This document shows, piece after piece, positions 7,267 through 14,529 of a stretch of 16,999 bases of DNA. Made by a program: the position numbers and the translations under genes. Origin of the DNA: Streptosporangiaceae bacterium (GTDB taxonomy: Bacteria > Actinomycetota > Actinomycetes > Streptosporangiales > Streptosporangiaceae); the NCBI GenBank assembly GCA_030041195.1, contig JASHOI010000297.1:1-16999 (forward strand), given 5' to 3'. The notes beneath the pieces are model-generated. The model had not been told where the DNA came from. It was given only the letters and a program-made list of their open reading frames with translations, and did no database searches. Numbering within the stretch: the first letter of the stretch is position 1; every line of letters starts with the position of its first letter.

Positions 7267-8804
7267 GACAGCATCCCTTCCGCGGCGGGACGCGGATCCG
7301 CGCCGCGCGGGTGAGGCGGGGTGCCCAGGACCAGCCCTTCGCAGGTTCGTACCAGGACACGGGCGGCCTCGCGGACGCCGCGGGTCGAGGAGGGATGCTC
7401 GGCGCGGCGTTGCCACTGGGCCAGGGCGGCGATCGCGGCGCGGCGCAGTTCGTCGGGCGGGCTCTGCGGGTCCACGGCGAGGCGGGTGGCTGGGGCGGCC
7501 CCGTCACCACCGAGTACGCGGTAGGCATCGGTCTTTTCGGCGTCGGTGAGCATCAACGCCCCGGCGCGGAGGATGTCTAGCAGGCGTATCTCGGCGAACT
7601 CGTGCGCGCCGGCGGTGATGCGTTCGTAGTCGTGGCGCAGGCTGGCGGCGGCGGGCCAGCGCTGCAGCACAGCGTCGACCGCCAGCAACGCCGACCTGGC
7701 CTTGAGGACGTCGGCGCGGCCGGCGAAGCGCACGCTCAGGGCGTCGCGTAGCGGGCCGAGGCCGGCGCGCGCACACAGCTCGCGCGAGAGCGCGGCTGCG
7801 GTGGTGGCGGCGCCGTTCTGCACCAGTCGCACCGAGAGCCGCAACCCGAAGAACCCGAACCGGTCGAGCAGCGCAGCCCGGCGCGCGGCGTCGACGGCGA
7901 TGTCGGTCTCCGCGCCGGTGAACCGGGCCGCGGTGACCAGCAGCCGCTCCAGCTCGGCCTCGTCGGCCTGGGCCAGTGTGGTGATGGCGCGGAACTCGTC
8001 TTCCCGCAGGGTCGCCGCGGTCGCGGCCAAGAGCCCGGCCACCGGCAGCACCGTCTGGCACAGGGCTTGCAGCCGCGGGTCTTGCTGGTAGCGGGCCGCT
8101 ACCCGGGCCGCGCTTTCGAGGGCGTCCACTCGGCCGTGGCCGATCTCGTCGGCGCGGCCGAGGACGGCGATGGTGTTGATCGGGCGGCGCTCTGCGGGAT
8201 CGTTCCGGAAGGTCTCCAGGAACCGGACATCGGAGCCGTGGAGGTGACGCATCAGGTAGACCACCGCGTCCACCTCGGCCTGCTCGTCCTCGCCGTCGGT
8301 GCCGAGGGTGGACTCCGCCCGCCGGGAGAGCTCCGTGCTGAGCGAGTCCATCCCGGGGGTGTCCACCAAGGTCATCCTGGACAGCGCCGCGGACGGCCAG
8401 TCCACCACCAGGCGGTCGACCTCGTCGGCGCGCAACCCGCTGAGGCTCACGTCGAGCACGCCGCCGGACGGTCCCGGCGGCAGCGGTCGGGGCGGCCCGG
8501 AGTGCGGGTAGGCCGTCACCCGGTAGGTGTGCCCGTCCCGGTACCAGGTCACGATGCGGGTACATTCACCGGCGTCGGTCGCGGCGAGTTCCTGGCCGAC
8601 CAGCGCGTTGAGCAGGGTCGACTTCCCGGCCTTGATCCGGCCGGCGATCGCCACTCGCAGCGGCTCGTCCAGGCGCCTGGCGACGGCGTGCAACTCGGGC
8701 ATCGCCGGGCTCCCCTCGTACACCTGACCGGCGCGGCACACCAACGCCCGCACCGCGTCGAGCAGTGGCGAGGGACCCGCCGGGGGCCCCTGGAGGCGGG
8801 TCAC
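7263..8804 (-). CDS. Dynamin-family GTPase, IniC-like (no membrane hairpin)
   Basis: A 513-aa large GTPase. G1 P-loop GRIKAGKST is at 55-63, preceded by LRVAIA. A G2 threonine candidate is in ECTRIVTWY (about 80-88). G3 LVDTPGMDSL is at 146-155. The G4 position is occupied by VLGRADEIG (214-222), with Arg-Ala-Asp instead of the usual Asn/Thr-Lys-x-Asp. The rest is helical stalk without a clear hydrophobic insertion, unlike the partner gene upstream. This fits the IniC half of a bacterial dynamin pair. The start is a GTG (8804-8802) overlapping the upstream stop as GTGA, and the stop overlaps the next gene as ATGA. Tight coupling suggests fixed stoichiometry with the other dynamin. The family remodels or stabilises membranes; the specific job here is inferred. 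Confidence 0.88.
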   Translation of the reverse strand: MTRLQGPPAGPSPLLDAVRALVCRAGQVYEGSPAMPELHAVARRLDEPLRVAIAGRIKAGKSTLLNALVGQELAATDAGECTRIVTWYRDGHTYRVTAYPHSGPPRPLPPGPSGGVLDVSLSGLRADEVDRLVVDWPSAALSRMTLVDTPGMDSLSTELSRRAESTLGTDGEDEQAEVDAVVYLMRHLHGSDVRFLETFRNDPAERRPINTIAVLGRADEIGHGRVDALESAARVAARYQQDPRLQALCQTVLPVAGLLAATAATLREDEFRAITTLAQADEAELERLLVTAARFTGAETDIAVDAARRAALLDRFGFFGLRLSVRLVQNGAATTAAALSRELCARAGLGPLRDALSVRFAGRADVLKARSALLAVDAVLQRWPAAASLRHDYERITAGAHEFAEIRLLDILRAGALMLTDAEKTDAYRVLGGDGAAPATRLAVDPQSPPDELRRAAIAALAQWQRRAEHPSSTRGVREAARVLVRTCEGLVLGTPPHPRGADPRPAAEGMLS

Positions 8805-10726
8805 GACCGCACTCGTTGCAGCAGGGCGGCCGGCGTCGGTGGCAGAGCCGCGATCTCGGAACCGGCGCTGGGCAGGTTCGCGGGCGTGAATGGGATTTCG
8901 GTGCGCTGGCGGTGTGCGGCCAGGTCGTCCATGCGGGCTCGCAGCAACGCCAGGCTGGCCAGGTCACTGTCGATGCGCTCGCGTTGCGCGCCGGCGGACT
9001 CGGTGTCGGTCCGCGAGGCTTGCGCTGCGGCCAGCGCCTCGCTCGCCGAGCGCTGCAGCTCGCTCACCCGTTCGGCCCACGCGTTGCGTAGTTCGCGTTG
9101 CACCTGGCGAACTGCGTCGCGGGAGTCCTTGCCGACCTGCAGATTGAAGTCGTCGACGAACCGCCGCACTGCCATTTTGGCTTCGCCGCGTCGCTGCTCC
9201 AGCCGACGGCGGCGTTCGTCCTTGAGCCCGGTGCGGCCCATCAGCACAGCTGCGGCCAAACCGAACGGCGCCGGGATCGCCAACGCAGCCAGGCGGGTCA
9301 ACATGGTGAACATCAGGAGCCCGCTGTAGGCCTTCTGGAAGGTCGCCAGGCCCGCGCCCTTGGCCTTCCTGCCTACGAACCCGGAGTCGACGGCGAACCT
9401 GCCGATCAGTTCCACCGGGGCCGCGACCTCGCGCACCCCGATGACGTCGGCCTCGGCGAAAGCGAAGTGCTCGCTGACGGCCGCCGCGACCTCCTTGGCT
9501 CGTCGCACGAACATCGCATAGTTCTCCAACGCCTCCCCGGCCAGCCGCTGCCGCAGCCAGTCCTCGAACTCCTCCCAGTTGTTGGCCGGGTCGCCCTCGC
9601 TGATGGCGGCCTCGGCTTCGTGCAGCACGGTCCGTGACCGGTCCCGGAGGTCGAAGTCGACGTCCGAGGCGATGTCGGAGAACCCGTCCTGTAGCAGCTG
9701 CTGCCATTTGGCGCTGCGCTCCCGCAACGCGTCGGCGCGCTCCTTAGCCGTGGTCAACTCGCCGATCAGCGCGTCGGCGGCCTGCGGGTCGATCAGTGCG
9801 GCGCGGCGGGCCCGGGCAGTGATCTCGAGCTGGTGCAGGGCCGAGAGCACGTGTGCCATCACCGCGTCGAGAGCCAGCCGCTCCGAACCGGTGACGATCT
9901 CGCCGAGTCGGCTCACCAACGGAGGGAACCCCGACTCGTTGTTCAGCTCCTGATCGCTGGTCCGGGCCGCCCGCGTGCGTACCTCCGAGGAGAGCGGCAG
10001 CACCTCGATCGCGATCCGGTGACGATCGAGGTGAGCCACGTCCAGCCAGCGAATCTGCTCCCAGTGCGGATACAGATCGATCTTGCTGAGGATCATGACG
10101 ACGGTGGGGCACAGGTCCTGCACGGTGCACAGGAACCGCAACTCCGCCGCGGTGAGCTCCTGCGAAGCGTCGCTGACGAACAGCACGGCGTGGGACTGGG
10201 GCAGCGTGCTCAGTGCCGCCGCGTTCTTGATCGAGCCGAGCCCCCCCACTCCAGGCGTGTCGACGAGCACCAAGCCCGACGACAACAAAGGACGGTCGAT
10301 GCCCACCGTGACCGACCGCAGCCGGCGGCGATTGCCGGGGTTGCCTGCCTCCGAAGCGTAAGCAGCGATCTCCGACGGGGCGATGGCCTCGGTCCATCCC
10401 GCCCCGCCGGAACCGTCGAGTGACTCGAAATTAGCGCTGGCGCAGACCTGCTCGGCATAACGCACCTCAGTGGATACCGCCGTGGCGATATCGTCATCCA
10501 CTGGGCAGATCGGGCCCGTGAGTAGCGCGTTGACCAGCGAACTCTTGCCTTGTTTAAACTCCCCCACGACATGGACCATCACGGTCGAGTCCGTCAGCAG
10601 GCGCCGGGCGCTGGACAGACGCTCGGCGAGATCCTCCCGCTCGTACGCGCGGGCTCCCCGGATCGCCATGTCCAGGGTCTCCAACGCGTGCCGTGCTGCG
10701 GCGCTCGGCGCCTGCTGACCGGACAT
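8801..10726 (-). CDS. Dynamin-family GTPase, IniA-like, with membrane-insertion hairpin
   Basis: A 641-aa bacterial dynamin-like protein. G1 is VVGEFKQGKSS (53-63). A G2 threonine is in DIATAVSTEVRY (79-90). G3 is VLVDTPGVGGL (153-163). G4 is ILSKIDLYP (212-220), with Ser for the usual Asn/Thr. Helical neck/stalk segments surround residues 300-450. A hydrophobic hairpin at about 466-497 (LLMFTMLTRLAALAIPAPFG and following) is the probable lipid-inserting paddle, flanked by basic KDERRRRLEQRR. A long C-terminal coiled coil follows (about 520-605). GGGGGCGAG lies just before the ATG. It follows the repeat-protein gene by 45 nt and overlaps the second dynamin by 4 nt. Mycobacterial IniA is the closest well-known comparison; orthology is not proven here. 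Confidence 0.9.
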   Translation of the reverse strand: MSGQQAPSAAARHALETLDMAIRGARAYEREDLAERLSSARRLLTDSTVMVHVVGEFKQGKSSLVNALLTGPICPVDDDIATAVSTEVRYAEQVCASANFESLDGSGGAGWTEAIAPSEIAAYASEAGNPGNRRRLRSVTVGIDRPLLSSGLVLVDTPGVGGLGSIKNAAALSTLPQSHAVLFVSDASQELTAAELRFLCTVQDLCPTVVMILSKIDLYPHWEQIRWLDVAHLDRHRIAIEVLPLSSEVRTRAARTSDQELNNESGFPPLVSRLGEIVTGSERLALDAVMAHVLSALHQLEITARARRAALIDPQAADALIGELTTAKERADALRERSAKWQQLLQDGFSDIASDVDFDLRDRSRTVLHEAEAAISEGDPANNWEEFEDWLRQRLAGEALENYAMFVRRAKEVAAAVSEHFAFAEADVIGVREVAAPVELIGRFAVDSGFVGRKAKGAGLATFQKAYSGLLMFTMLTRLAALAIPAPFGLAAAVLMGRTGLKDERRRRLEQRRGEAKMAVRRFVDDFNLQVGKDSRDAVRQVQRELRNAWAERVSELQRSASEALAAAQASRTDTESAGAQRERIDSDLASLALLRARMDDLAAHRQRTEIPFTPANLPSAGSEIAALPPTPAALLQRVRS

Positions 10727-10771
10727 TGCTCGCCCCCCTTGCCCGAACTACCGGGCCAATTTCACGCCACG

Positions 10772-11194
10772 TCAGCCGTGGTGCACTTCCTGACCGCCAT
10801 CGGCGTCGTGCCCGGCGAACCCGCCCGCGTCGCCGGCGGCCGCGGCTTGGCCGGCGTCCTCGAACGAGGGCTCCTCGCTGAGGACGTGGGTGGGCTCTTC
10901 GAGCACCGGCGCCCCGTAGCCGTAGCCCGGCGCGGCCTGCTCGCTGAACGCCGCCGCCTGCCCGAAGTGGTCACCGCCGACCTGCTGCTCGTTCTGCTGC
11001 ACCGGCGCCCCGTAGCCGTAGCCCGGCGCGGCCTGCTCACTGAACGCCGCCGCCTGCCCGCCAGGCCCCCCGCCGACCTGCTGCTCGTTCTGCTGCACCG
11101 GCGCCCCGTCACCGGGAGCCGCCTGCTCACTGAACGCGGCCGCCTGCCCGCCAGGCCCCCCGCCGACCTGCTGTTCGCTCTGTTGAGTGGTCAT
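10772..11194 (-). CDS. Short disordered protein with three tandem 30-32-aa repeats
   Basis: A 140-aa protein with no recognisable family. Residues 4-97 are three near-identical repeats of the pattern QQNEQQVGGGPGGQAAAFSE followed by QAAPGYGYGAPV. The first copy lacks one YG pair (30 aa) and the third replaces GGPGG with GDHFG. The rest is acidic and Gly/Ala-rich, ending in HH-G. There is no signal peptide, membrane segment or cysteine. Gln/Gly/Tyr richness suggests an intrinsically disordered, possibly self-associating protein. A strong ribosome-binding site (AGGGGGAAA, about 8 nt before the ATG) and position as first gene of the dynamin block argue that it is real. The encoding DNA is repetitive, so copy number may vary between strains. 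Function unknown. Confidence 0.78.
   Translation of the reverse strand: MTTQQSEQQVGGGPGGQAAAFSEQAAPGDGAPVQQNEQQVGGGPGGQAAAFSEQAAPGYGYGAPVQQNEQQVGGDHFGQAAAFSEQAAPGYGYGAPVLEEPTHVLSEEPSFEDAGQAAAAGDAGGFAGHDADGGQEVHHG
10904..11185 (-). repeat. Three tandem coding repeats of 90, 96 and 96 nt
   Basis: Copy 1 spans 11185-11096 (90 nt), copy 2 spans 11095-11000 and copy 3 spans 10999-10904 (96 nt each). The copies are nearly identical at DNA level (for example GCGGCCTGCTCACTGAACGC and GCGGCCTGCTCGCTGAACGC on the plus strand). This indicates recent duplication or homogenisation rather than purely protein-level constraint. Confidence 0.88.
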
Positions 11195-11495
11195 GACTTG
11201 TTTCCCCCTGAATGTTCTGAGAAGGGTAGTTACTGCTTGTTTAGAGTCCCGGGCGAGGTTTCAGATACACGGGACCGCCTTATCGGGGGCGGTGATCCCG
11301 GATCACTTGCGCTGCCTCACCCGGGGCGGCGCGTCCAAGCTGATCACCATGGCGCCCTCCAGCGCGGTCAGGCGTCGCAGACTGGTGACCGATACCAAGC
11401 TGCGCCCCGGCGGAGGGCCGCCGCTTCCGCGCGGCGAAACGCGCGACCAGATCGGGGGTCAAGATCACATTTGTGGGACGACCAACAAATGATCG
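11195..11495. other. Intergenic region upstream of the dynamin operon, with inverted repeat
   Basis: About 300 nt lie between the K+ channel stop and the first gene of the dynamin block; the promoter of that block should be here. An inverted repeat, GTCCCG (11246-11251) with CGGGAC (11270-11275) around 18 nt, lies 50-80 nt upstream of the ATG and could be an operator. I found no clean -35/-10 pair. The nearer half (11195-11265) has locally higher A/T content. The farther half (about 11290-11400) has a minus-strand stretch that would read SLVSVTSLRRLTALEGAMVI with actinomycete-like codons. It has no start and is closed by a stop, so it may be a gene remnant or chance. Confidence 0.4.
11463..11494 (-). 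terminator. Hairpin just after the K+ channel stop
   Basis: Two nt after the channel stop codon, ATTTGT (11469-11474) plus GG pairs with CC plus ACAAAT (11485-11490), with one bulged A and a 5-nt GACGA loop. Outer GATC tetramers (11463-11466 and 11491-11494) can extend the stem. There is no T-run. The unusual A/T-rich stem in a 70% GC region and its position support a terminator or RNA 3'-end structure. Confidence 0.45.
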
Positions 11496-12452
11496 CTAGC
11501 CATGGCGATCTTCGCTGACGAGCGCTGGTGGGGACGCGGCCGTGCGCAGCGGATCGGTCGCGGGCGTGGCCGACGCGGTGCCCAAGAAGTTGGCCACCGG
11601 CGCAGGCTGGGCGCCGGGCGGCGCAGGACCGGTCCCGGATCCGGTACCGGAACCGGGACCGGGCCCGCGCACCGGCTCGTGCTCCGCCGCGTCCAGCCTG
11701 GCCTCGAGGCGGTGCAGCAGGGTGAGAATCTCGTCTATCCGCTCCTCGACCCGGCGGTCCTTGTCCTGCTCAACGAAGTACGAGGCGATGGACGCGGTCA
11801 CGACGCCGAACAGCGCGATGCCGGTGATCATGAGAACCACGGCGACCGCGCGCCCGGCGGCCGTCACCGGGTACTTGTCGCCGTAACCGACGCTGGTCAC
11901 CGTGACCACCGCCCACCAGAGCGCGTCGCCGTAGCTGTGGATGTTGCTGCCCTTGGCGTGCGCCTCGAACGCGACCTCGAGCCCGGCCGCGGCGAACATC
12001 ACCGCGATCACGACTGCCACCACGTAGTGCAGGCCCCGGCGCCGGATGATCTCGCGGGCGTGGCCGATCCCGGTGCCCAGGAACGCCGCCAGGCGCGATG
12101 CCTGCAGCAGCCGCACCGCGCGCAGCTCGCCAAGGCCGCGCACCGCGCGCAGGGCGCGCAGCGGCCGCAGGAACGGCAGAACCACGACCGCGAGGTCGAA
12201 CAGGTGTGTCCGGACGAACCTCAGCCGGTCCGGGGCCAGCCCGAACCGCGCCCCGTAGTCAACGGCGAACAGGGCCCAGATCAGGTAGTCCACGGCGTCG
12301 AAGGACGCGGCCACGGCGCCACGCAGCGGGTGGACGAGCGGGATCACCAGCACCGGGATCATCAGGAACGCGAGCGCGGTCATCGGCGCCTGGCTGAACC
12401 GCACGTAGCGGTCGTAGGCCTCGACGCCCCGCCGCTGCTGGCGACCGGGCAT
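11496..12452 (-). CDS. Voltage-gated-type potassium channel (six-TM, single pore domain)
   Basis: 318 aa. An N-terminal voltage-sensor-like module has hydrophobic helices at about 25-45, 52-70 and 82-95, followed by an S4-like segment with regularly spaced arginines (RPLRALRAVRGLGELRAVRL, about 96-115). S5 is at about 142-162. The pore carries the K+ selectivity filter TVTSVGYGD (184-192). S6 is at about 200-226. A short cytoplasmic coiled coil (RVEERIDEILTLLHRLEARL, about 234-253) may aid tetramer assembly, followed by a disordered Gly/Pro/Thr-rich tail. A complete channel monomer acting as a tetramer in the cytoplasmic membrane. The ATG at 12452 is directly preceded by a candidate leaderless promoter. 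It is transcribed toward, but separate from, the dynamin block. Confidence 0.92.
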   Translation of the reverse strand: MPGRQQRRGVEAYDRYVRFSQAPMTALAFLMIPVLVIPLVHPLRGAVAASFDAVDYLIWALFAVDYGARFGLAPDRLRFVRTHLFDLAVVVLPFLRPLRALRAVRGLGELRAVRLLQASRLAAFLGTGIGHAREIIRRRGLHYVVAVVIAVMFAAAGLEVAFEAHAKGSNIHSYGDALWWAVVTVTSVGYGDKYPVTAAGRAVAVVLMITGIALFGVVTASIASYFVEQDKDRRVEERIDEILTLLHRLEARLDAAEHEPVRGPGPGSGTGSGTGPAPPGAQPAPVANFLGTASATPATDPLRTAASPPALVSEDRHG

Positions 12453-12459
12453 GTTCCCG

Positions 12460-12488
12460 ACGCTAGCGACGGTCTGCGCAAAGGTCGA
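12460..12488 (-). promoter_or_regulatory. Candidate leaderless promoter of the K+ channel gene
   Basis: On the minus strand TCGACC (12488-12483) is a -35-like hexamer, followed by a 17-nt spacer and TAGCGT (12465-12460) as a -10 box. Seven nt separate the -10 box from the ATG at 12452, so transcription would start at or within one base of the start codon. No good ribosome-binding site precedes the ATG, which fits a leaderless mRNA. Confidence 0.45.
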
Positions 12489-12558
12489 CAGCCTGCACCC
12501 GCTGTACCGCTAACGCTCGCTGGCTGTTCACCCCGCGCCGTGCCAGGCCGTGCGCGGC

Positions 12559-12583
12559 AAAACCTGGCCGGACCTGGCCGGCC
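12559..12583 (-). terminator. Probable intrinsic terminator after the ABC ATPase gene
   Basis: In the minus direction, 7 nt after the stop codon at 12591, GGCCGG pairs with CCGGCC (plus coordinates 12578-12583 and 12566-12571) around a 6-nt loop. The stem is followed after 3 nt by TTTT (12562-12559). Short but with the correct hairpin-then-T order. Confidence 0.45.
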
Positions 12584-12590
12584 GCCGACG

Positions 12591-13754
12591 TCAGCTGGCT
12601 TTGAGCGCTTCGCCCTCCACAGCGGCGATGTCGACCAGCGGCAGCTCGCCCTCGTCGGCGACTTCGCCGCCGCCGGCCAGCACCCGCATCGCGTCGGGGG
12701 CCAGGAACGCATGCACCGGGGTGCCCTGGGACAGCTGGGCGAGCTGACCCTGGTCGCCGTCGTTCTGCAGCAGCGCCTGCAGCTCGGTCCCCGGCGCCAG
12801 ACGCAGGAAGACCTGCGTGGACGACCCCAGGTAGACCAACCGCTCGACCATGGCCGGAATCCGGTTCGGGCCATCCGTGCCGAACTCCTCGACCCGGACC
12901 CGTTCCGGGCGGATCACCGCGTGCGAGCGGTCGGGCGCGGAGTCGCCGCCGTGGTCGACCTGCAGCACGGACTCGCCGAGCTTGACGTTGCAGCCCGTTC
13001 CGGGGCCGCGCGAGACGATGTCCACCTCCATCAGGTTGGACACGCCGAGGAAGTCGGCGACATAGGTGTCGGCCGGCTCCTCGTACACCTCGTGCGGGCC
13101 GCCGATCTGGACGATCCTGCCGTCGCGCATGACCGCCAGCCGGTCCGACATCGTCAGCGCTTCCTCCTGGTCGTGCGTGACGTACAGGAACGTGATGCCG
13201 ACCTGCTCCTGCAGCGCCTTCAGCTCGACCTTCAGGGACCGGCGCAGCTTGGCGTCCAGCGCGCCGAGCGGCTCGTCGAGCAGCAGCACCGACGGCTTCA
13301 GCACCAGGGCCCGGGCCAGGGCCACCCGCTGCTGCTGGCCGCCGGACAGCTGCCCGGGGCGGCGCTTGGCGAACGAGCCCAGCTTGACCAGGTCGAGGGC
13401 CTCGTTTACCCGGGTGGTCATCTCGCCCTTGTCCATGCGGCGGTTGCGCAGCCCGAACGCGACGTTGTCGAACACGTTGAGGAACGGGAACAGCGCGTAG
13501 CTCTGGAACACGGTGTTGACGTTGCGCTTGTTCGGGGGAACGGCCGACACGTCGGCGTCGTCGAGCAGGATCCGGCCGGCGGTCGGCTGCTCGAAACCGG
13601 CGATCAGCCGCAGCGTGGTCGTCTTGCCGCAGCCCGACGGGCCTAGCAGCGAGAAGAACTCACCACTGGAGATCGTGAGGTTGATCGAGTCGACGGCGGC
13701 GATCTCCGTGAACCGCTTGGTCAGCGAGATCAGCTCAATCCGGCCTCCGGCCAT
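12591..13754 (-). CDS. ABC transporter ATP-binding protein, PotA-like (polyamine-type importer)
   Basis: A 387-aa ATPase subunit of an ABC importer. Walker A is GPSGCGKT (38-45), the Q-loop is in TVFQSYALFP (81-90), the signature is LSGGQQQR (136-143), Walker B is VLLLDEP (156-162), the D-loop is GALD (164-167) and the switch is THDQEEAL (193-200). Residues about 240-360 form the OB/TOBE regulatory region (AVIRPERVRVEEF, VERLVYLGSSTQVFLRL). Length and the VPPNKRNVNTVFQSYALFPF segment fit PotA/FbpC-type importers for spermidine/putrescine or similar small solutes. I chose the ATG at 13754, preceded by AGGGCAGGTAG, over the longer frame to 13838 that overlaps the TetR gene. It follows the TetR stop by 5 nt. 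No permease or binding-protein gene is in the window downstream. Confidence 0.92.
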   Translation of the reverse strand: MAGGRIELISLTKRFTEIAAVDSINLTISSGEFFSLLGPSGCGKTTTLRLIAGFEQPTAGRILLDDADVSAVPPNKRNVNTVFQSYALFPFLNVFDNVAFGLRNRRMDKGEMTTRVNEALDLVKLGSFAKRRPGQLSGGQQQRVALARALVLKPSVLLLDEPLGALDAKLRRSLKVELKALQEQVGITFLYVTHDQEEALTMSDRLAVMRDGRIVQIGGPHEVYEEPADTYVADFLGVSNLMEVDIVSRGPGTGCNVKLGESVLQVDHGGDSAPDRSHAVIRPERVRVEEFGTDGPNRIPAMVERLVYLGSSTQVFLRLAPGTELQALLQNDGDQGQLAQLSQGTPVHAFLAPDAMRVLAGGGEVADEGELPLVDIAAVEGEALKAS

Positions 13755-13759
13755 GGTGG

Positions 13760-14458
13760 CTACCTGCCCTTCTGACGAGCTCCATTCGACTGGCCAGCCC
13801 GGCGCGCCCCGCCGCGCCCGCGCTGGCTGGCTTTCCACTCAAATCCCAGCTGTTCGGCGATGAAGTGCATGCAGAGCTCGAAGGCCCGGTGCGGACCGAC
13901 AACAGGATCGTCGAGCGCGATCTGGATGGCAAGGCCGTCGAGCAGCGAGCAGAGCAGGACCGCGAAGTTGTCCGCGTCGACCGCCCGGAACTCGCTGGCC
14001 TGCTGGCCGGAGCGCACCACCGAGCCGATCATGTCCCGCCAGCGCTCATCGTCCTTCTGCCGCAGCACGGCCACGTCGGCGTTGCGCGCGGCCAGCGCCC
14101 AGAAGTCCAGCCAGAGCCGCCACGAGCTGCCCGGCTCGGTGTCGGCCTCGGGCAGGCAGCTCATGGCCACGATCTCCTCGATCCGCGCCGCCGCGGTGGG
14201 CAGCTCGGCCATCCGGCGCTGGCCATCGGCGTACCAGATGTTCTCCAGGTACCTGATGGACTCGGTGAGCAGCTGGTCCTTGGTCTTGAAGTAGTAGATC
14301 ACCAGGGCCGGACTGATCCCGATTCGCTCGGCCACGTCGGCGATCCTGGTATCGGCGTAGCCGCGATCCGCGATGACCTCGAGCGCGGCGCGCAGCATCT
14401 GCTCACGGCGGTGATCGGCGGTGCCCAGCGCCCCGGCGGCCTGGGCCGCATCTGTCAT
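13760..14458 (-). CDS. TetR/AcrR-family transcriptional regulator
   Basis: A 232-aa repressor-type protein. The N-terminal DNA-binding domain spans about residues 17-63 (RREQMLRAALEVIADRGYAD, then IADVAERIGISPALVIYYFK, the helix-turn-helix). The C-terminal ligand domain is helical (SSWRLWLDFWALAARNADVA, DNFAVLLCSLLDGLAIQIAL), reminiscent of BetI-type regulators of amine metabolism. The ATG at 14458 has GAGGG 8 nt upstream; the alternative ATG at 14476 has its purines too close. The gene is divergent from the FAD oxidoreductase, with a palindromic candidate operator in the shared region, and is followed after 5 nt by the ABC ATPase gene. It probably represses one or both directions until the transported or oxidised compound is present. 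The ligand is not known. Confidence 0.9.
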   Translation of the reverse strand: MTDAAQAAGALGTADHRREQMLRAALEVIADRGYADTRIADVAERIGISPALVIYYFKTKDQLLTESIRYLENIWYADGQRRMAELPTAAARIEEIVAMSCLPEADTEPGSSWRLWLDFWALAARNADVAVLRQKDDERWRDMIGSVVRSGQQASEFRAVDADNFAVLLCSLLDGLAIQIALDDPVVGPHRAFELCMHFIAEQLGFEWKASQRGRGGARRAGQSNGARQKGR

Positions 14459-14499
14459 CGCGACATCCCTCGACATCCCGCCTCATTCATCTTGGCCTC

Positions 14500-14529
14500 T
14501 TGTGGACAACGGTATCAGGTTTCTAGACT
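14500..14529 (+). promoter_or_regulatory. Candidate promoter of the FAD oxidoreductase gene
   Basis: TTGTGG (14500-14505) and TAGACT (14524-14529) are spaced by 18 nt and resemble a housekeeping-type actinomycete promoter. Transcription would start near 14536, giving a leader of about 70 nt to the chosen ATG at 14608. The -10 box overlaps the palindrome at 14526-14541, consistent with repression. Confidence 0.45.

Noticed and set aside
7267..7416. Longer N-terminus for the glycine-zipper protein
   Set aside because: The extension lies within the dynamin gene and is Arg/Pro-rich. The ATGA overlap at 7263-7266 gives a natural coupled start.
8067..9329. A 420-codon plus-strand open frame
   Set aside because: Antisense to both dynamin genes. 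No start signals or protein family pattern; explained by high GC and few stops.
10904..11185. Possible CRISPR-like array
   Set aside because: Units are contiguous 90-96-nt copies with no spacers, in a coding frame.
10550..11518. A plus-strand frame with internal Arg/Leu repeats
   Set aside because: The repeats are the antisense reading of the tandem repeats in the 140-aa protein. The minus frame has the strong ribosome-binding site and the operon position.
11502..13646. A 714-codon open frame on the plus strand
   Set aside because: It lies antisense to the K+ channel and ABC ATPase genes, both with clear family motifs. Its translation is low-complexity His/Arg/Gln/Gly-rich, typical of a GC-rich shadow frame.
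13755..13838. Longer N-terminus for the ABC ATPase
   Set aside because: It overlaps the TetR C-terminus, and its composition is unlike any ABC ATPase N-terminus. The ATG at 13754 has a good ribosome-binding site.
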